Shown one piece after another: positions 19,064-35,042 of a DNA stretch of 64,000 bases. The notes under the pieces are model-generated. The model saw only the letters and a list, made by a program, of their open reading frames with translations, did not search any database and had not been told where the DNA came from. Positions within the stretch are counted from its first letter, which is position 1, and each line of letters begins with the position of its first letter. Source of the DNA: [Mycobacterium] stephanolepidis (lineage in GTDB: Bacteria; Actinomycetota; Actinomycetes; Mycobacteriales; Mycobacteriaceae); contig NZ_AP018165.1 of NCBI RefSeq assembly GCF_002356335.1, positions 1,364,001-1,428,000 on the forward strand. The letters are read 5' to 3'. Both the position numbers and the translations under genes were made by a program.

Positions 19064-20974
19064 GTGACTGATACGGACCTCATCGCGACCGAAGCCGCCC
19101 CGGAAGCCCCCGAGGCGCCCGCCACAGCCTCTTCTGATCGCTCCACTAAGGAGCGTCGGGGCGACGGACTGGGTGCGCTGTCGACGATGGTGTTGCCGGA
19201 GTTGCGTGCATTGGCCAGCCAAGTAGGCGTCAAGGGCACCTCCGGAATGCGTAAGGGCGATCTGATCGCCGCCATTCGTGAGCATCAGGGTGCGCTTGGC
19301 GCGCCGAAGAACAACAACCAGGCCACCCCGGCCCAGCAGCCTCAGGCCTCGGCACCCGCCGAGGTGGCCCAGAAGGAACCGGCCCAGAACGACCAGAACG
19401 AATCTGGCCGTTCCGAGCCCACGCAGACCGCGCTCGATCTGTCCGCCGAGGCGCCGAAGTCCGCTCCGGAAGCCGACTCCGCCGAGGGCAAGGATGCCGA
19501 GAACGCCGGCGCGCCTCGCGAGGGACGCGGAGAGCGGCGTCGAAACCAGAACCAGAACGCCGAGGGCGAGCGCAAGCAGCAGAACGGTGGCCGGGGGAAC
19601 TCCGAGAACTCCGAGAACTCGGGACGCGAGGGTGGCTCGGGGAGCCAGAACTCGGACAATCAGAACCAGGACAACAACCAGAACCAGGGCAACCGTGGCG
19701 ATGACGGTGAGGGCCGGGGCCGCCGTGGTCGCCGCACCCGTGAACGCCGTCGTGGTCGCGATCGCAACACCAACGAGGGTGGCGAGACGGAGCTGCGCGA
19801 GGACGATGTCGTCCAGCCCGTGGCCGGCATTCTGGATGTGCTCGACAACTACGCGTTCGTTCGGACGTCCGGATATCTTGCCGGGCCGAACGATGTGTAC
19901 GTCTCGATGAACCTGGTCCGTAAGAACGGGCTGCGCCGCGGCGATGCCATCACCGGTGCCGTGCGGGTACCCCGCGATCCGGATGCCGGGAATCAGAACC
20001 AGCGGCAGAAGTTCAACCCACTGGTACGCCTCGACTCGGTGAACGGTGGCCCGGTTGAGGACGCCAAGAAGCGTCCCGACTTCACCAAGCTGACCCCCCT
20101 GTACCCGAATCAGCGACTGCGGCTGGAAACCACCACCGAGAAGCTGACGACTCGCGTGATCGACCTGATCATGCCCATCGGCAAGGGGCAGCGCGCGTTG
20201 ATCGTGTCCCCGCCGAAGGCCGGTAAGACCACGATCATGCAGAACATCGCCAACGCGATCTCTGCCAACAACCCCGAGTGCCATCTGATGGTGGTGCTGG
20301 TCGACGAACGGCCCGAAGAAGTCACCGACATGCAGCGTTCGGTCAAGGGTGAGGTCATCGCCTCCACCTTCGATCGCCCGCCGTCAGACCACACTCAGGC
20401 TGCCGAGCTCGCCATCGAGCGTGCCAAGCGTCTCGTGGAACAGGGCAAGGACGTCGTGGTCTTGCTCGACTCCATCACCCGCCTGGGACGTGCCTACAAC
20501 AATGCGTCGCCGGCGTCCGGCCGGATCCTGTCCGGTGGTGTCGATTCGACGGCGCTGTACCCGCCCAAGCGGTTCCTGGGCGCGGCGCGCAACATCGAGC
20601 ACGGCGGCTCGTTGACGATCATCGCCACCGCGATGGTCGAGACCGGATCCACCGGTGACACCGTCATCTTCGAGGAGTTCAAGGGCACCGGTAACGCCGA
20701 GCTCAAGCTCGACCGCAAGATCGCCGAACGCCGGGTGTTCCCCGCCGTCGACGTCAACCCGTCGGGTACCCGTAAGGACGAGCTGCTGATGAGCGGCGAC
20801 GAATTCGCGATCGTGCACAAGCTGCGCCGCGTACTCTCCGGCCTGGATTCACATCAGGCCATCGACCTGCTGATGAGCCAGCTGCGCAAGACCAAGACCA
20901 ACTACGAGTTCCTGGTCCAGGTCTCCAAGAACACCCCGGGCTCCAACGGCGCCGACGAGCCGCAGTACAGCTAG
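19064..20974 (+). CDS. rho: Transcription termination factor Rho with Asn/Gln/Arg-rich insertion
   Basis: 636 residues against about 420 in E. coli, because of a large N-terminal insertion. Order: an acidic start, the Rho N-terminal helical domain (LGALSTMVLPELRALASQVG, about residues 35-70), a low-complexity segment rich in Asn, Gln, Arg, Gly and Glu (about 85-250), the cold-shock-like RNA-binding domain (VQPVAGILDVLDNYAFVR), and the ATPase ring domain with Walker A PPKAGKTT and Walker B VVVLLDSITRLGRAYN. The insertion is normal for actinobacterial Rho and is thought to help RNA binding. GTG start at 19064 follows GGAAAGGAAA. Confidence 0.96.
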   Translation: MTDTDLIATEAAPEAPEAPATASSDRSTKERRGDGLGALSTMVLPELRALASQVGVKGTSGMRKGDLIAAIREHQGALGAPKNNNQATPAQQPQASAPAEVAQKEPAQNDQNESGRSEPTQTALDLSAEAPKSAPEADSAEGKDAENAGAPREGRGERRRNQNQNAEGERKQQNGGRGNSENSENSGREGGSGSQNSDNQNQDNNQNQGNRGDDGEGRGRRGRRTRERRRGRDRNTNEGGETELREDDVVQPVAGILDVLDNYAFVRTSGYLAGPNDVYVSMNLVRKNGLRRGDAITGAVRVPRDPDAGNQNQRQKFNPLVRLDSVNGGPVEDAKKRPDFTKLTPLYPNQRLRLETTTEKLTTRVIDLIMPIGKGQRALIVSPPKAGKTTIMQNIANAISANNPECHLMVVLVDERPEEVTDMQRSVKGEVIASTFDRPPSDHTQAAELAIERAKRLVEQGKDVVVLLDSITRLGRAYNNASPASGRILSGGVDSTALYPPKRFLGAARNIEHGGSLTIIATAMVETGSTGDTVIFEEFKGTGNAELKLDRKIAERRVFPAVDVNPSGTRKDELLMSGDEFAIVHKLRRVLSGLDSHQAIDLLMSQLRKTKTNYEFLVQVSKNTPGSNGADEPQYS

Positions 20975-20987
20975 AACCTGACGCGGT

Positions 20988-21008
20988 ATCACCGGGGGTG
21001 TCGGTGAT
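20988..21008 (+). terminator. Hairpin after rho, possible weak terminator
   Basis: ATCACCG and CGGTGAT form a perfect 7-bp stem with a 7-nt G/T loop, 14 nt after the rho stop. No T-run follows directly; the first one (ATTTTTGG) is about 10 nt further on. It may be a non-canonical terminator or only an RNA-stabilising hairpin. Confidence 0.3.
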
Positions 21009-21054
21009 CCTCGCCTGATTTTTGGTCAGTGCTTTGACTAAAAGGGGAGGTGGC

Positions 21055-21666
21055 ATGGATACCGACGTCATGTGGGCGCATATCGACGCGGGGCGCTCTG
21101 GAGTCGCGGACATGCTCAGTTCCCTCACGCCAGAGCAGTGGTCGGCGCCGTCCCTCTGCGACGACTGGACCGTTCGCGACGTAGCAGTACACCTCACCCA
21201 GGCTCACATGAGGCTGGGGCAGTTCCTATCCGTCGCCGTTCGTTCGGGACTTCGGTTCGACACGATGATCCGGCGAGCGGCACAGGATGATGGCCTGAGC
21301 CCGAAAGAGATCGTCGCTGCCCTGCGGGGGATGGTTGGGTCACGGCGCAAGGCGCCCGGCGCGTTCCCGCTGCTGGATGTCATGGTCCATACCCAGGACA
21401 TCGCGATCCCCCTGGGAATTGATCGGCGTATGCCACCGGACGCCGCTATCGATTCAGCAGAGCGACTATGGGGGATGCGTTTCCCGTTGCACCTTGCGCG
21501 CGCTTCGCGTGGTTTCTCCTTCCGCGCGACCGACTGTGACTTCACGATCGGTCGGGGACCCGAGGTGACCGGACCCATACGGGACATCGTGCTGGTGTTG
21601 TCAGGTCGACAAGCCGGGCTGACCGGCCTATCGGGTGCGGCGGACAGGATTCGATTGGGCGTGTAG
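21055..21666 (+). CDS. Maleylpyruvate isomerase/DinB-like protein, mycothiol-dependent type
   Basis: 203 residues. The first 60 residues match the MDMPI N-terminal (DinB-like four-helix) domain: WAHIDAGRSGVADMLSSL, then SLCDDWTVRDVAVHLTQAH with the metal-binding His of the family. Another histidine in MVHTQDIAIPLG would complete the metal site. Actinobacterial relatives use mycothiol as cofactor, though most are uncharacterised. ATG 21055 has GGGGAGG 5 nt upstream. The stop at 21664-21666 directly abuts the convergent gene. Confidence 0.7.
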   Translation: MDTDVMWAHIDAGRSGVADMLSSLTPEQWSAPSLCDDWTVRDVAVHLTQAHMRLGQFLSVAVRSGLRFDTMIRRAAQDDGLSPKEIVAALRGMVGSRRKAPGAFPLLDVMVHTQDIAIPLGIDRRMPPDAAIDSAERLWGMRFPLHLARASRGFSFRATDCDFTIGRGPEVTGPIRDIVLVLSGRQAGLTGLSGAADRIRLGV

Positions 21667-22155
21667 CTAACCGATCGACGCGAGCGGGATCCAGATGCCG
21701 AAAAGCCAGAATCCCCAGGTCCGGAACCCGTCATCCCATATCGGCTGTACCCGATGTCCCCAGTAGTCGAAGGCTTGAGGGGGCGGGCCCCAACGGTCGG
21801 GAAGCGGCCCGCGCCATTCGGCACGAGGTGGCGGGGCCCAACCCCACGGCGGACGCTGGTCGTAATGCCATGGGTTGTCGCGCCATTCCCGACGGTCATC
21901 GCGCCAGCCGCGGTCGTCCCGCCAGTCTTGGTCGCGATCGCGCCAATTGCCATTGCCGCGCCAGTTGCCGTTGTTCCGCCAGCCGTCGCCGCCCCAGTCA
22001 TCGTCATCGTCGCCGTGTGGGCGGTTGGGATGATCCTGGGTGTAACCGGGCTGTCCCGGGGGCTGCGCGTACGCCGCAACGGCGCCCCACCCGAGTGCTC
22101 CCATTGTCAGCGTGCCGATGATGACACCTTGGCTCACAACACTTTTCAGATTCAC
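21667..22155 (-). CDS. Secreted Trp/Arg/Asp-rich repeat protein
   Basis: 162 residues. A signal peptide (hydrophobic GVIIGTLTMGALGWGAVAAY, cleavage near YA-QP) is followed by an acidic Gly/Asp stretch and by short imperfect repeats of the type N-W-R-G/D and D-W-R-D-D-R-G. The C-terminal third is Pro/Trp-rich and ends with a hydrophobic aromatic stretch (WGFWLFGIWIPL). I know no function for this architecture; a cell-envelope location is likely. GTG 22155 has AGGAG 7 nt upstream. The longer open frame lacks such a site. Confidence 0.65.
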   Translation of the reverse strand: MNLKSVVSQGVIIGTLTMGALGWGAVAAYAQPPGQPGYTQDHPNRPHGDDDDDWGGDGWRNNGNWRGNGNWRDRDQDWRDDRGWRDDRREWRDNPWHYDQRPPWGWAPPPRAEWRGPLPDRWGPPPQAFDYWGHRVQPIWDDGFRTWGFWLFGIWIPLASIG

Positions 22156-22307
22156 GTGCGACTCCTGTCCGATTATCTCGGCGGTTCGCCCCGACTCAAC
22201 CGAAGTACCGATGTCCAACAGCTGCACCGCGTTGGTTATGTCGCGGCTGCCGTTCTGGATATCGACAGGATGTCAATGCCCGTTACATGCCCGAGGTCGG
22301 GCGGGTA

Positions 22308-22523
22308 TCAGGGTTGCGGAATGGACGGAATCTGCGGAATCGGCGGCGCCTGAGGAACGGGCGGTACACCGGTTCCCTGCGGAATCGGCGGGGCCTGGGG
22401 GATGGGTGGCGGTGCCGGGGGCGTGATGGGGTCGGCGTAGGCCAGCCCCGGTGCGCCCGCGAATGCGGCTAAACCCATCGCTGCCGCGGATGCGCTTGTG
22501 ACGATCAATCTCTTGATGTTCAT
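22308..22523 (-). CDS. Small secreted Pro-rich repeat protein
   Basis: 71 residues. A typical signal peptide (MNIKRLIV, then a long Ala/Gly-rich core, cleavage at AYA-DP) leads to a mature peptide of about 40 residues made almost only of PPIPQ-type repeats (PIPQAPPIPQ). ATG 22523 is preceded by GGGAAGGAAA, a strong ribosome-binding site, which supports a real gene despite the small size. Probably an envelope or exported peptide of unknown role. Together with the preceding gene it forms a minus-strand pair of secreted low-complexity proteins. Confidence 0.65.
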   Translation of the reverse strand: MNIKRLIVTSASAAAMGLAAFAGAPGLAYADPITPPAPPPIPQAPPIPQGTGVPPVPQAPPIPQIPSIPQP

Positions 22524-22710
22524 GCGTTTCCTTCCCGAATCGGCTTTCCTTCCCCAACGTACGCCGGGTTCAGAAATCGGGAATAGTGCGCAGGTCGGCG
22601 CCGTTTAGGTTCTACGTAACTGAGCTGGCATAATGGCCTCTCAGCCTTTTGAAGGGTTCCGGTTCACGCCCACAAGCGACCCGGCGACCACAACACGCAG
22701 AGGAAAAGCA

Positions 22711-22935
22711 ATGAAATCGGGTATCCACCCCACCTACGTCGAGACCAACGTGGTCTGCGGCTGCGGTAACACCTTCACCACCCGCAGCACCAAGGACAGC
22801 GGCCACATCGTGGTCGAGGTTTGCTCGCAGTGCCACCCCTTCTACACCGGTAAGCAGAAGATCCTGGACAGCGGCGGTCGCGTCGCCCGGTTCGAGGCCC
22901 GGTACGGCAAGCGCAAGGCCGCAGCCGACAAATAG
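22711..22935 (+). CDS. rpmE: 50S ribosomal protein L31, zinc-containing type
   Basis: 74 residues. It begins [20 protein letters not shown] and has the zinc ribbon cysteines in CGCG and CSQC, so it is the C+ (zinc-binding) form. It binds the large ribosomal subunit at the intersubunit bridge. ATG 22711 follows AGAGGAAAAGC. A strong terminator stands 8 nt after the stop, so it is a monocistronic unit. Confidence 0.96.
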   Translation: MKSGIHPTYVETNVVCGCGNTFTTRSTKDSGHIVVEVCSQCHPFYTGKQKILDSGGRVARFEARYGKRKAAADK

Positions 22936-22943
22936 CTTTCTTG

Positions 22944-22988
22944 CCGACGCCCGGATTTGCCTTTGTGCAGTCCGGGCGTCGGTTTTTT
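22944..22988 (+). terminator. Rho-independent terminator of rpmE
   Basis: CCGACGCCCGGA (22944-22955) pairs perfectly with TCCGGGCGTCGG (22971-22982) and is followed at once by TTTTTT. The 12-bp G/C-rich stem with a T-run is a textbook intrinsic terminator, which is rather uncommon in mycobacteria. Confidence 0.92.
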
Positions 22989-23028
22989 GTATGACCAACT
23001 GCGGGTATGAACATTGGGAGGAGGGCGC

Positions 23029-24099
23029 ATGAGCGAGACGCCGCTGATCGACGCAATGCTGGCCGAGCACGCCGAACTGGAGAAGCAACTGGCCGACCCA
23101 GCGCTGCACGCGGATCCTGGCGCGGCGCGCAAGGCCGGACGCCGGTTCGCGATGCTCTCGCCGATCGTCGCCACCCACCGCAAGCTGGTCTCGGCCCGCG
23201 ATGATCTGGCCACCGCCCGTGAACTGTCGGCGGACGATCCCTCGTTCGCCGACGAGGTGACCGAGCTGGAATCGTCGATCGCCGAGCTGGAGACGCAGCT
23301 CTCGGACATGCTCGCGCCCCGTGACCCTCATGACGGTGACGACATCCTCCTGGAAGTGAAATCTGGTGAGGGAGGCGAGGAGTCGGCGCTGTTCGCTGCC
23401 GACCTGGCCCGGATGTACATCCGGTACGCCGAGCGGCATGGCTGGAAGGTCACCGTTCTCGACGAGACCGAATCCGACCTCGGCGGATACAAAGACGCCA
23501 CCTTGGCCATCGCCAGCAAGGGGGATACCGCAGACGGCGTCTGGTCGCGGCTCAAGTTCGAAGGTGGTGTGCACCGCGTCCAGCGTGTGCCCGTCACCGA
23601 ATCCCAAGGGCGCGTGCATACCTCGGCAGCCGGAGTGCTGGTCTATCCGGAGCCGGAAGAGGTAGAGGAAATCCAGATCGACGAGTCGGACCTACGGATC
23701 GACGTCTATCGCTCCTCGGGCAAGGGCGGCCAGGGCGTCAACACCACCGACTCTGCGGTCCGCATCACGCACCTGCCGACCGGGATCGTGGTCACCTGCC
23801 AAAACGAGCGCTCTCAGTTGCAGAATAAGGCCCGGGCCATGCAGGTGCTGGCGGCACGGCTGCAGGCGCTCGCCGAGGAACAGGCGCAGGCCGACGCCTC
23901 AGCCGGCCGGGCCAGCCAGATCCGCACGGTGGACCGCAGCGAGCGCATCCGCACCTACAACTTCCCGGAGAACCGCATCACCGATCACCGCGTGGGGTTC
24001 AAGGCGCACAATCTCGACCAGGTGCTCGACGGTGACCTCGATGCACTGTTCGATGCGTTGGCAGTGGCCGATCGGAAGGCACGCCTGCAGGAGGCGTGA
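23029..24099 (+). CDS. prfA: Peptide chain release factor 1
   Basis: 356 residues. Recognises UAA and UAG and triggers peptide release. The stop-codon reading motif PVT is in RVPVTESQG near residue 187, and the catalytic GGQ motif in [13 protein letters not shown] near residue 235. ATG 23029 has GGAGGAGGG 4 nt upstream. The gene for PrmC, the enzyme that methylates the GGQ glutamine, overlaps its stop codon, a conserved pairing. Confidence 0.97.
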   Translation: MSETPLIDAMLAEHAELEKQLADPALHADPGAARKAGRRFAMLSPIVATHRKLVSARDDLATARELSADDPSFADEVTELESSIAELETQLSDMLAPRDPHDGDDILLEVKSGEGGEESALFAADLARMYIRYAERHGWKVTVLDETESDLGGYKDATLAIASKGDTADGVWSRLKFEGGVHRVQRVPVTESQGRVHTSAAGVLVYPEPEEVEEIQIDESDLRIDVYRSSGKGGQGVNTTDSAVRITHLPTGIVVTCQNERSQLQNKARAMQVLAARLQALAEEQAQADASAGRASQIRTVDRSERIRTYNFPENRITDHRVGFKAHNLDQVLDGDLDALFDALAVADRKARLQEA

Positions 24100-24947
24100 G
24101 CGAGATGAGCGCGTTGCGTCAGCTGATCGCCGAGGCGGTCGAATCGCTCTCAGGGGCAGGAGTTTCCAGTCCGCAGGTAGATGCCGAAGAGCTCGCCGCA
24201 CATCTGCTCGGCGTCTCGCGAACGCGATTGCGCTTCGCCGAGGCCACCCCCGGTTTTCTCGAGAGTTACCGCGACCTGGTGGCGGCACGAGTGCAGCGGA
24301 TTCCCTTGCAGCACTTGACCGGAAACGCCGCATTTGGCCCGGTCGAGGTGTCGGTGGGACCGGGCGTGTTCATCCCTCGCCCGGAGACGGAATCTCTGTA
24401 TGCCTGGGCAACAGAGAAATTGACACCACATGCCACAGTTGTCGAGCTGTGTGCCGGGTCCGCGGCACTCGCGATCGCCTTGTCGCATGACCAACCCGCC
24501 GCACGCATCCTCGCGATCGAGCTTGACGAACAGGCACTGGCCTACACGCGGCGTAACACCGCCGGAACTCCGATCGAGGTGATCCAGGCCGATGTGACCT
24601 CGCCCGCGCTGTTGAGGGAACTAGATGGGACGGTCGATCTGATCGTCGCCAACCCGCCCTATATCCCCGAAGATGCTGAATTGGAGCCGGAAGTGGCGCA
24701 GCATGATCCGCCGTTGGCGCTTTTTGCGGGGTTCGACGGGCTTACCGTCATCGCGCCGATCGTGACCGCCGCCGGCCGGCTCCTGGCCCCCGGAGGCCAC
24801 ATCGGTGTTGAGCATGACGACACCAACGGCGGCGGAACACGCGAGTTGTTCACGGCCAGTGGTCTGTTCGATGAGGTTGTACAGCGACACGACCTGGCGG
24901 GCCGGCCGAGATTTGTCACCGCTCGCCGGAAATCTCCGACGTCATAG
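24096..24947 (+). CDS. prmC: Release factor glutamine methyltransferase
   Basis: 283 residues. It methylates the glutamine of the GGQ motif of release factors with S-adenosylmethionine. The substrate-binding motif NPPYIPEDA and the SAM-binding [14 protein letters not shown] are clear, and the N-terminal helical domain includes [31 protein letters not shown] 24096 overlaps the prfA stop (GTGA); ATG 24105 is an alternative. It lies between prfA and the Sua5/TsaC gene as in M. tuberculosis. Confidence 0.95.
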   Translation: MSEMSALRQLIAEAVESLSGAGVSSPQVDAEELAAHLLGVSRTRLRFAEATPGFLESYRDLVAARVQRIPLQHLTGNAAFGPVEVSVGPGVFIPRPETESLYAWATEKLTPHATVVELCAGSAALAIALSHDQPAARILAIELDEQALAYTRRNTAGTPIEVIQADVTSPALLRELDGTVDLIVANPPYIPEDAELEPEVAQHDPPLALFAGFDGLTVIAPIVTAAGRLLAPGGHIGVEHDDTNGGGTRELFTASGLFDEVVQRHDLAGRPRFVTARRKSPTS

Positions 24948-24956
24948 ACTGGCCTC

Positions 24957-25628
24957 GTGACCGCCGTCTACGAATGCCAGGACGCTGCGACCCGCCAGGA
25001 GGGGGTCGACGCGGCGGTGAGTGCGCTCAAGGCTGGTGAATTGGTGGTGATGCCCACCGACACCGTCTACGGATTAGGTTGTGACGCATTCGATTCCAAT
25101 GCAGTTTCGGCGCTGTTGGCCGCCAAGGGGCGGGGTCGGGATATGCCCGTCGGCGTGCTTGTCGGGTCCTGGCACACCATCGACGGGCTCGTCTTCGCGG
25201 TTCCGCCGGCGGCCCGTGAGCTCATCGAGGCGTTCTGGCCGGGACCGCTGAGCATCATCGTGAAACACGCGCCGTCGCTGTCCTGGGATCTCGGGGACGC
25301 TCAGGGAAGCGTCATGCTGCGGATGCCGCTGCACCCGGTGGCCATCGATCTATTGCGCGCTGTCGGGCCGATGGCGGTCTCCAGTGCCAATGTTTCCGGG
25401 CAGCCGGCGGCACTCACCGCCGGCGAAGCACGCGAACAATTGGGAGACAAGGTTGCCGTGTACCTGGACGGTGGTACCGCGGAATTGGGGGCGGCGTCGA
25501 CCATCGTCGATCTCACCGGGCCGGTGCCGCTGGTGGTGCGGGAGGGACCGATCACCCGGGAACAGATCGTCGATGTGATTGGCGGCGACGTCGGTCCCGG
25601 CGAGTCGGCGGAACCCACAGAATCTTGA
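24957..25628 (+). CDS. L-threonylcarbamoyladenylate synthase (Sua5/YrdC/TsaC)
   Basis: 223 residues, single YrdC domain. It makes threonylcarbamoyl-AMP for t6A at position 37 of ANN-decoding tRNAs. The family motifs MPTDTVYGLGCDA, PLSIIVKHAP and SSANVSGQPAALTAGEA are present. The protein has only a short C-terminal tail, not the extra Sua5 domain. GTG start 9 nt after prmC; wecA follows 15 nt on. Corresponds to Rv1301 in order and length. Confidence 0.92.
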   Translation: MTAVYECQDAATRQEGVDAAVSALKAGELVVMPTDTVYGLGCDAFDSNAVSALLAAKGRGRDMPVGVLVGSWHTIDGLVFAVPPAARELIEAFWPGPLSIIVKHAPSLSWDLGDAQGSVMLRMPLHPVAIDLLRAVGPMAVSSANVSGQPAALTAGEAREQLGDKVAVYLDGGTAELGAASTIVDLTGPVPLVVREGPITREQIVDVIGGDVGPGESAEPTES

Positions 25629-25643
25629 AGTACGGTCGGATGC

Positions 25644-26870
25644 GTGAGTGAGCTGCTGGCCCTTGCCGATCGCGGCGCGGGTGTCCCTCTGCGTGAGCTT
25701 GCCCTAGTCGGGCTGACCGCGGCCATCACGACCTTCTTCTGCACCGGTGGTGTGCGGATGTTCGCAACCCGGGTGGGAGCGGTGGCTTACCCGCGTGAAC
25801 GCGACGTGCACCTGCAGCCGACTCCCCGGATGGGCGGCCTCGGGATGTATCTCGGTGTTTGTGCCGCGATCTTCCTGGCCTCGCAACTGCCCGCCCTGAC
25901 AAGGGGATTCGTCTACTCCTCCGGAATGCCCGCCGTGGTCGTCGCGGGAGGCATCATCATGGTCGTCGGTCTCATCGACGATAAGTGGGGTCTGGACGCG
26001 CTTACCAAATTTGCGGGCCAAGTCACGGCCGCCAGCGTGCTGGTCACCATGGGGGTGGCCTGGAGCATGATCTACATCCCGTTCGGCGGGGTGGGAACGA
26101 TCGTGCTGGACCAGATGTCGTCCATCCTGGTGACGCTCGCCTTGACGGTGTCGATCGTCAACGCCATGAACTTCGTGGACGGCCTCGATGGCCTGGCCGC
26201 AGGCCTGGGACTCATCACCGCGGCCGCCATCTGCATCTTCTCGATCGGGCTGCTGCGCAGCCACGGCGGTGACGTCCTGTACTACCCGCCCGCGGTCATC
26301 TCGGTGGTGCTGGCCGGGGCGTGCCTCGGATTCCTGCCACACAACTTCCACCGGGCCCGCATCTTCATGGGGGACTCGGGGTCGATGCTGATCGGCCTCA
26401 TGCTGGCGGCGGCATCGACCACGGCTGCGGGCCCCATCTCGCAGAGCTCGTACGGGGCCAAAGACATGTTCGTCTTGCTGTCGCCGTTCCTGCTGGTGAT
26501 CGCGGTGATGCTGGTGCCCGCCCTGGATGCGCTGTTGGCGATCATCCGGCGCACCCGCGCGGGTCGCAGCCCCTTCAGCCCGGACAAGATGCATCTGCAT
26601 CACCGGCTGTTGCAGATCGGGCATTCCCATCGCAAGGCGGTGCTGATCATCTATCTGTGGGTGGCCATCATCGCGTTCGGTGCCGCCAGCACCATCTTCT
26701 TCGAGCCTCGGTATGCCGGTGCGGTGGTGTTGGGCGCCGTCGGTATCGCCATCGTGGCGACGGTCGTTCCCTTGCTGCGCGGCGAAGAACCCGATCAGCT
26801 GTCGGGTGCTCAATTGGACGGGAGTTCGACGACGGTTCCGGTCGAACGAGTCGTGTACGACGAAAAGTAG
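25644..26870 (+). CDS. wecA: Decaprenyl-phosphate GlcNAc-1-phosphate transferase (WecA/Rfe)
   Basis: 408 residues with about 11 membrane helices. It starts arabinogalactan linker synthesis by moving GlcNAc-1-phosphate to decaprenyl phosphate. The PNPT family motifs are all visible: GLIDDKWGLDAL (Asp pair), NAMNFVDGLDGLAAG, IFMGDSGSM, and the cytoplasmic loop DKMHLHHRLLQIGHSHR with the His cluster. GTG start. It corresponds to Rv1302 and precedes the ATP synthase operon, from which it is separated by about 260 nt holding a candidate promoter. Confidence 0.94.
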   Translation: MSELLALADRGAGVPLRELALVGLTAAITTFFCTGGVRMFATRVGAVAYPRERDVHLQPTPRMGGLGMYLGVCAAIFLASQLPALTRGFVYSSGMPAVVVAGGIIMVVGLIDDKWGLDALTKFAGQVTAASVLVTMGVAWSMIYIPFGGVGTIVLDQMSSILVTLALTVSIVNAMNFVDGLDGLAAGLGLITAAAICIFSIGLLRSHGGDVLYYPPAVISVVLAGACLGFLPHNFHRARIFMGDSGSMLIGLMLAAASTTAAGPISQSSYGAKDMFVLLSPFLLVIAVMLVPALDALLAIIRRTRAGRSPFSPDKMHLHHRLLQIGHSHRKAVLIIYLWVAIIAFGAASTIFFEPRYAGAVVLGAVGIAIVATVVPLLRGEEPDQLSGAQLDGSSTTVPVERVVYDEK

Positions 26871-26877
26871 TAGGGGT

Positions 26878-26907
26878 GCATTAACCCCCTCTACCATGTG
26901 ATACGGT
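26878..26907 (+). promoter_or_regulatory. Candidate promoter of the ATP synthase operon
   Basis: A TACGGT -10 hexamer at 26902-26907 sits in the context GTGATACGGTTC, close to the TGATACGGTT of the rRNA promoters in this window. The matching -35 position (26878-26884) reads GCATTAA and is poor. The 260-bp region between wecA and the atpI-like gene holds no credible gene, so transcription probably starts here with a leader of about 220 nt. Confidence 0.3.
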
Positions 26908-27131
26908 TCTGCCATACCCGAAAACTCACGGGTGCCGGCCACGCCGGATCGGTGGAATTTTTGGAGAGTCTGTCCAGACAATCCAGGGCTTCGCCGGACC
27001 GATCAACTGACCGACAGGGAGCTGCCCTTTGAGGTGAGTTCAGCGAGCCCGCAGACCTCCGATAAGGTCTGGAACCGACGAATGCAGTTTTTGTTCCGCC
27101 ACCCCGACAAAGATGTGAGGTGACACCCCAG

Positions 27132-27557
27132 GTGACAACGCCCGACGCCCCGCTGGTCCTTCCGGCATTGGCGTTTCGCCCGTTGCGTCTGGCGGTTCTG
27201 TGTGGCGTGCTCGGTGCCCTGGCTCTGCTGGCCTCCGCCCTGCTGGGGCATTGGCAGTTCGGCATTTTCTTCGTTACTGGGCTTGGTCTCGGACTGGTGA
27301 ACGCTCTCCTCGTTCGCCAGTCTGCGGAAGTCATTACTGCGCAAGACAATCCAAGCAAGCAAAAGATGGCCATCAATTCCGCAGCGCGGTTGATGATCAT
27401 CACCGTCCTCGCCCTGGTGATCGCCTTCGTATTCCGCCCCGCAGGTCTTGGGGTGTTCTTCGGAGTCGCGTTGTTCCAGGTGCTGCTGGTGTTGACCACC
27501 GCTGTGCCGGTGTGGAAAGGGATCCGTTCAGTGAATCAGCCGCAGGCGGAGGTATAA
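27132..27557 (+). CDS. atpI: ATP synthase protein I-like membrane protein (Rv1303-like)
   Basis: 141 residues with four hydrophobic helices. It is the first gene of the ATP synthase operon, where AtpI-type proteins are thought to help assemble the c-ring or to bring Mg2+. The segment [13 protein letters not shown] and later [16 protein letters not shown] align with mycobacterial Rv1303. GTG 27132 gives [17 protein letters not shown], which matches that protein; GTG 27120 is also in frame. atpB starts 8 nt after the stop. Confidence 0.8.
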   Translation: MTTPDAPLVLPALAFRPLRLAVLCGVLGALALLASALLGHWQFGIFFVTGLGLGLVNALLVRQSAEVITAQDNPSKQKMAINSAARLMIITVLALVIAFVFRPAGLGVFFGVALFQVLLVLTTAVPVWKGIRSVNQPQAEV

Positions 27558-27564
27558 GCCCAGC

Positions 27565-28323
27565 ATGATTACGACATTCCAGGCAGAAGCCGCCATCGAA
27601 GTTGGCCACCACAAGCACGCGCACTGGGGCTTTCTCGGTGAGGTCAACGTGGACACCATCGTCGCCACCTCGTTGGCGGCGGTCGTGGTGATCGCGCTGG
27701 CACTGTTCCTGCGGGCCAAGGTCACCTCGACCGGTGTACCCAACGGGGTGCAGCTGTTCTTCGAGGCGGTGACCGTCCAGTTCCGCAATCAGGTCGAGTC
27801 GGCCATCGGCATGAGGATCGCGCCGTTCGTGCTGCCGCTGGCGGTGACGATCTTCGTCTTCATCCTCGTGTCCAACTGGATCTCGGTGCTGCCCGTGCAG
27901 TACACGGACGAGAACGGTAAGACGGCCGAACTGCTGGCCCCGCCGGCCTCGGACATCAACTACGTGCTGGCGTTGGCGCTGTTCGTCTTCGTCTGCTACC
28001 ACATCGCGGGGTTTGCACGCCGCGGCCTCATCGGCCACCCGATCAAGTTGCTCAAGGGTCACACCTGGGTCACCGCGTTCATCAACCCGATCGAGGAACT
28101 CGCCAAGCCGATCTCACTGTCGCTGCGACTCTTCGGCAACATGTTCGCCGGCGGCATCATGGTTGCGCTGATCGCGATGTTCCCGGCGTGGATCATGTGG
28201 GCGCCCAACGCCATCTGGAAATCGTTCGACCTGTTCGTCGGCCTGATCCAGGCGTTCATCTTCGCGCTGCTGACTGTCCTGTACTTCAGCCAGTCGATGG
28301 AACTGGACGACGAGCACCACTAA
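27565..28323 (+). CDS. atpB: ATP synthase F0 subunit a
   Basis: 252 residues with five to six membrane helices. Subunit a forms the two proton half-channels facing the c-ring. The essential arginine is in [13 protein letters not shown] near residue 190, and the last helix ([19 protein letters not shown]) carries the conserved Gln. Start ATG 27565. Followed by a 62-nt gap with AAGGAGG before atpE. Confidence 0.97.
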   Translation: MITTFQAEAAIEVGHHKHAHWGFLGEVNVDTIVATSLAAVVVIALALFLRAKVTSTGVPNGVQLFFEAVTVQFRNQVESAIGMRIAPFVLPLAVTIFVFILVSNWISVLPVQYTDENGKTAELLAPPASDINYVLALALFVFVCYHIAGFARRGLIGHPIKLLKGHTWVTAFINPIEELAKPISLSLRLFGNMFAGGIMVALIAMFPAWIMWAPNAIWKSFDLFVGLIQAFIFALLTVLYFSQSMELDDEHH

Positions 28324-28355
28324 CTACATAGACCAACCTGTATAGACCCTGGTAG

Positions 28356-29176
<821 letters not shown>

Positions 29177-29182
29177 ACAAAG

Positions 29183-34606
<5,424 letters not shown>

Positions 34607-34639
34607 TTCGTCGCTAGCCATTTGAAGGAGGTGCATTGA

Positions 34640-35005
<366 letters not shown>

Positions 35006-35042
35006 CAGTACCCACACGGCCGACCACTAAGGAAATACCGCT

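Noticed and set aside
25704..26981. 425-residue minus-strand frame opposite wecA
   Set aside because: Composition is dominated by His, Arg, Gln, Asp and Gly in no known pattern; wecA on the other strand has all family motifs.
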